From Streptomyces sp. NBS 14/10 (lineage in GTDB: Bacteria; Actinomycetota; Actinomycetes; Streptomycetales; Streptomycetaceae), in assembly GCF_002224125.1 (NCBI RefSeq), contig NZ_NCSM01000043.1, positions 1 to 64,000 on the forward strand: a stretch of DNA of 64,000 bases, in the 5' to 3' direction. The position numbers were made by a program, and so were the translations under genes. How positions within the stretch are numbered: position 1 is the first letter of the stretch; the number at the start of each line of letters is the position of its first letter. The notes under the pieces were generated by a model. The model was not told the origin of the DNA. It did not search any database and saw only the letters and a list, made by a program, of their open reading frames with translations. Shown here piece after piece: positions 62,971-64,000 of the stretch.

Positions 62971-64000
62971 GTGACCGCTCGTTCGCTCGATGACGCCTCG
63001 GAATCGAAGACTCCACCCAGTGGGCACCGAAAAGCGGCCTTCGCCGCATGGATCGGCAGCGCCCTGGAGTACTACGACTTCTTCATCTACGGCAGCGCCG
63101 CCGCGCTGGTCTTCCCCAAGGTCTTCTTCAACCCGGACGACCCGGCCACCGCGACGCTGATCTCGATGGCGACCTTCGGCGTGGCCTACGCGGCCCGCCC
63201 CATCGGCGCCGTCTTCCTCGGGCACTTCGGGGACCGGATCGGCCGCAGGAAGATCATGGTCTTCACCCTCTTCCTGATGGGCCTGTCGACCTTCCTGATC
63301 GGCTGCCTCCCCACCTACGGCCAGGTCGGCACGCTGGCCCCGGTCCTGCTCGTGGTGCTGCGCTTCCTCCAGGGGCTGTCCGCCGCCGGCGAGCAGTCCA
63401 GCGCCAGTTCCCTGACGCTGGAACACGCGCCGGAGAACCAACGCGGCTACTTCACCAGCTTCACCCTCAACGGGACTCAGTTCGGCCTGATCATCTCCAC
63501 CCTGATCTTCATCCCCATCGCCTCCCTCCCGGAGAAGCAGTTGCTCACCTGGGGCTGGCGCGTCCCGTTCCTGCTGAGCGCGCTCGTGACCCTGACCGCG
63601 TACCTCATCCGGCGCACCCTGCAGGAGGCACCGGCCTTCGAGCAGATCTCGGAACACGCCGAGGTGGCCAAACTGCCGGTGGTCGAACTCCTCCGGGACC
63701 ACTGGGCCGACATGCTGCGCGTGGCTTCGGCGGCGCTCATCGCGGCGGTGAGCACGATCGGCGGGGTCTGGGTGCTGTCCTACTCCACCGGCGCCGTCGG
63801 CCTCGACCGCACCACCATGCTGTGGGTCAGCGTCTTCGCCAACCTGGTGGCCCTGATCGCGATCCCGCTGTGGGCCAAGCTCTCCGACCGCATCGGCCGC
63901 AAACCCGTCTTCCTCATCGGCTCCGTCGGCAGCGCCGTCATGATCTTCGTCTACCTGGGGGCGGTGACCTCGAAGAGCTATCCGCTGATCTTCCTGGCCG
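62971..64000 (+). CDS. MHS-family (metabolite:H+ symporter) transporter, cut by window end
   Basis: 343 residues visible from GTG 62971 (AGAGGAG upstream). Major facilitator of the shikimate/alpha-ketoglutarate type: AAWIGSALEYYDFFIYGSAA at the first helix, GHFGDRIGRRKIMVFTLFLM (loop 2-3 signature), VLRFLQGLSAAGEQSSASSL, GWRVPFLLSALVTL and a repeat of the loop motif, LSDRIGRKPVF. About ten of twelve helices are present. It could import shikimate, quinate or another aromatic acid for the adjacent pathway. Confidence 0.9.
   Translation, partial: MTARSLDDASESKTPPSGHRKAAFAAWIGSALEYYDFFIYGSAAALVFPKVFFNPDDPATATLISMATFGVAYAARPIGAVFLGHFGDRIGRRKIMVFTLFLMGLSTFLIGCLPTYGQVGTLAPVLLVVLRFLQGLSAAGEQSSASSLTLEHAPENQRGYFTSFTLNGTQFGLIISTLIFIPIASLPEKQLLTWGWRVPFLLSALVTLTAYLIRRTLQEAPAFEQISEHAEVAKLPVVELLRDHWADMLRVASAALIAAVSTIGGVWVLSYSTGAVGLDRTTMLWVSVFANLVALIAIPLWAKLSDRIGRKPVFLIGSVGSAVMIFVYLGAVTSKSYPLIFLA

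Noticed and set aside
1..64000. CRISPR arrays, rRNA and tRNA genes
   Set aside because: No regularly spaced repeats beyond short local ones, and no cloverleaf or rRNA segments were recognised on either strand.

Overview
The window is high-G+C DNA with strong third-position GC bias, GTG starts, AAGGAG-type ribosome binding sites and many ATGA/GTGA gene overlaps. Gene content (LacI, LysR and IclR regulators, an actinobacterial iol cluster, secreted SGNH esterases, an arabinofuranosidase with an AbfB domain, Streptomyces-type transposases) points to a Streptomyces or close relative. Functional modules alternate with dense graveyards of broken insertion sequences, so this looks like an accessory part of the genome, such as a chromosome arm or large plasmid.

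Layout. 1-2580: transposase relics (rve integrase copy A, IS6-like, IS4/IS701-like) and a broken GrpB-family gene. 2583-9013: minus-strand genes for secreted proteins: a lipoprotein under its own palindrome-bearing promoter, and a three-gene operon ending in a very large lysozyme-like/golvesin-like/SGNH protein now split by a frameshift. 9300-13731: unrecognised small ORFs, a frameshifted hypothetical gene, a Tn3 transposase fragment, an orphan terminator, integrase copy B and an IS5-type transposase. 13741-18673: a GNAT acetyltransferase and an MMPL exporter divergent from a two-component system. 18950-23892: a truncated arabinan-degradation locus (GH43 fragment, intact GH54, CBM42 fragment) hemmed in by five transposase fragments.

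24124-37893 is a complete-looking inositol catabolic island: LacI repressor, sugar ABC transporter, TIM-barrel isomerase, then iolC, aldolase, iolB, iolD, mmsA, a Gfo/Idh/MocA dehydrogenase and a second isomerase. Near-identical AAAGCGCTTT palindromes precede both transcription units, so one repressor probably controls uptake and catabolism. 38121-40930: an orphan small gene, an intact IS1182-type element with matched ends, an IS481 fragment and a GNAT pseudogene.

40949-51982 is an organosulfur-scavenging operon. A LysR gene is divergent from an unlisted 44-codon leader peptide ending in Cys-Cys-Arg. This precedes an alpha/beta hydrolase, a sulfurtransferase, a sulfonate ABC transporter with two binding proteins, an SsuD-type monooxygenase, an acyl-CoA-dehydrogenase-like flavoprotein, a GlcD-like FAD oxidase and an SsuE-type FMN reductase. 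The leader suggests cysteine-responsive attenuation. 51983-53960: a truncated SGNH hydrolase, integrase copy D and an IS1182 end fragment.

54235-64000 is an aromatic meta-cleavage locus: a type II dehydroquinase divergent from an IclR regulator, then hydratase, acylating acetaldehyde dehydrogenase, 4-hydroxy-2-oxovalerate aldolase, 4-oxalocrotonate decarboxylase, tautomerase, a carboxymuconolactone-decarboxylase-like protein, an extradiol dioxygenase and a xylose-isomerase-like TIM barrel that may be a dehydroshikimate dehydratase. It ends with an esterase relic and an MHS-type transporter cut by the window edge. No ring-cleavage semialdehyde dehydrogenase or hydrolase is present, which is the main metabolic puzzle here. 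No tRNA, rRNA or CRISPR array was seen.
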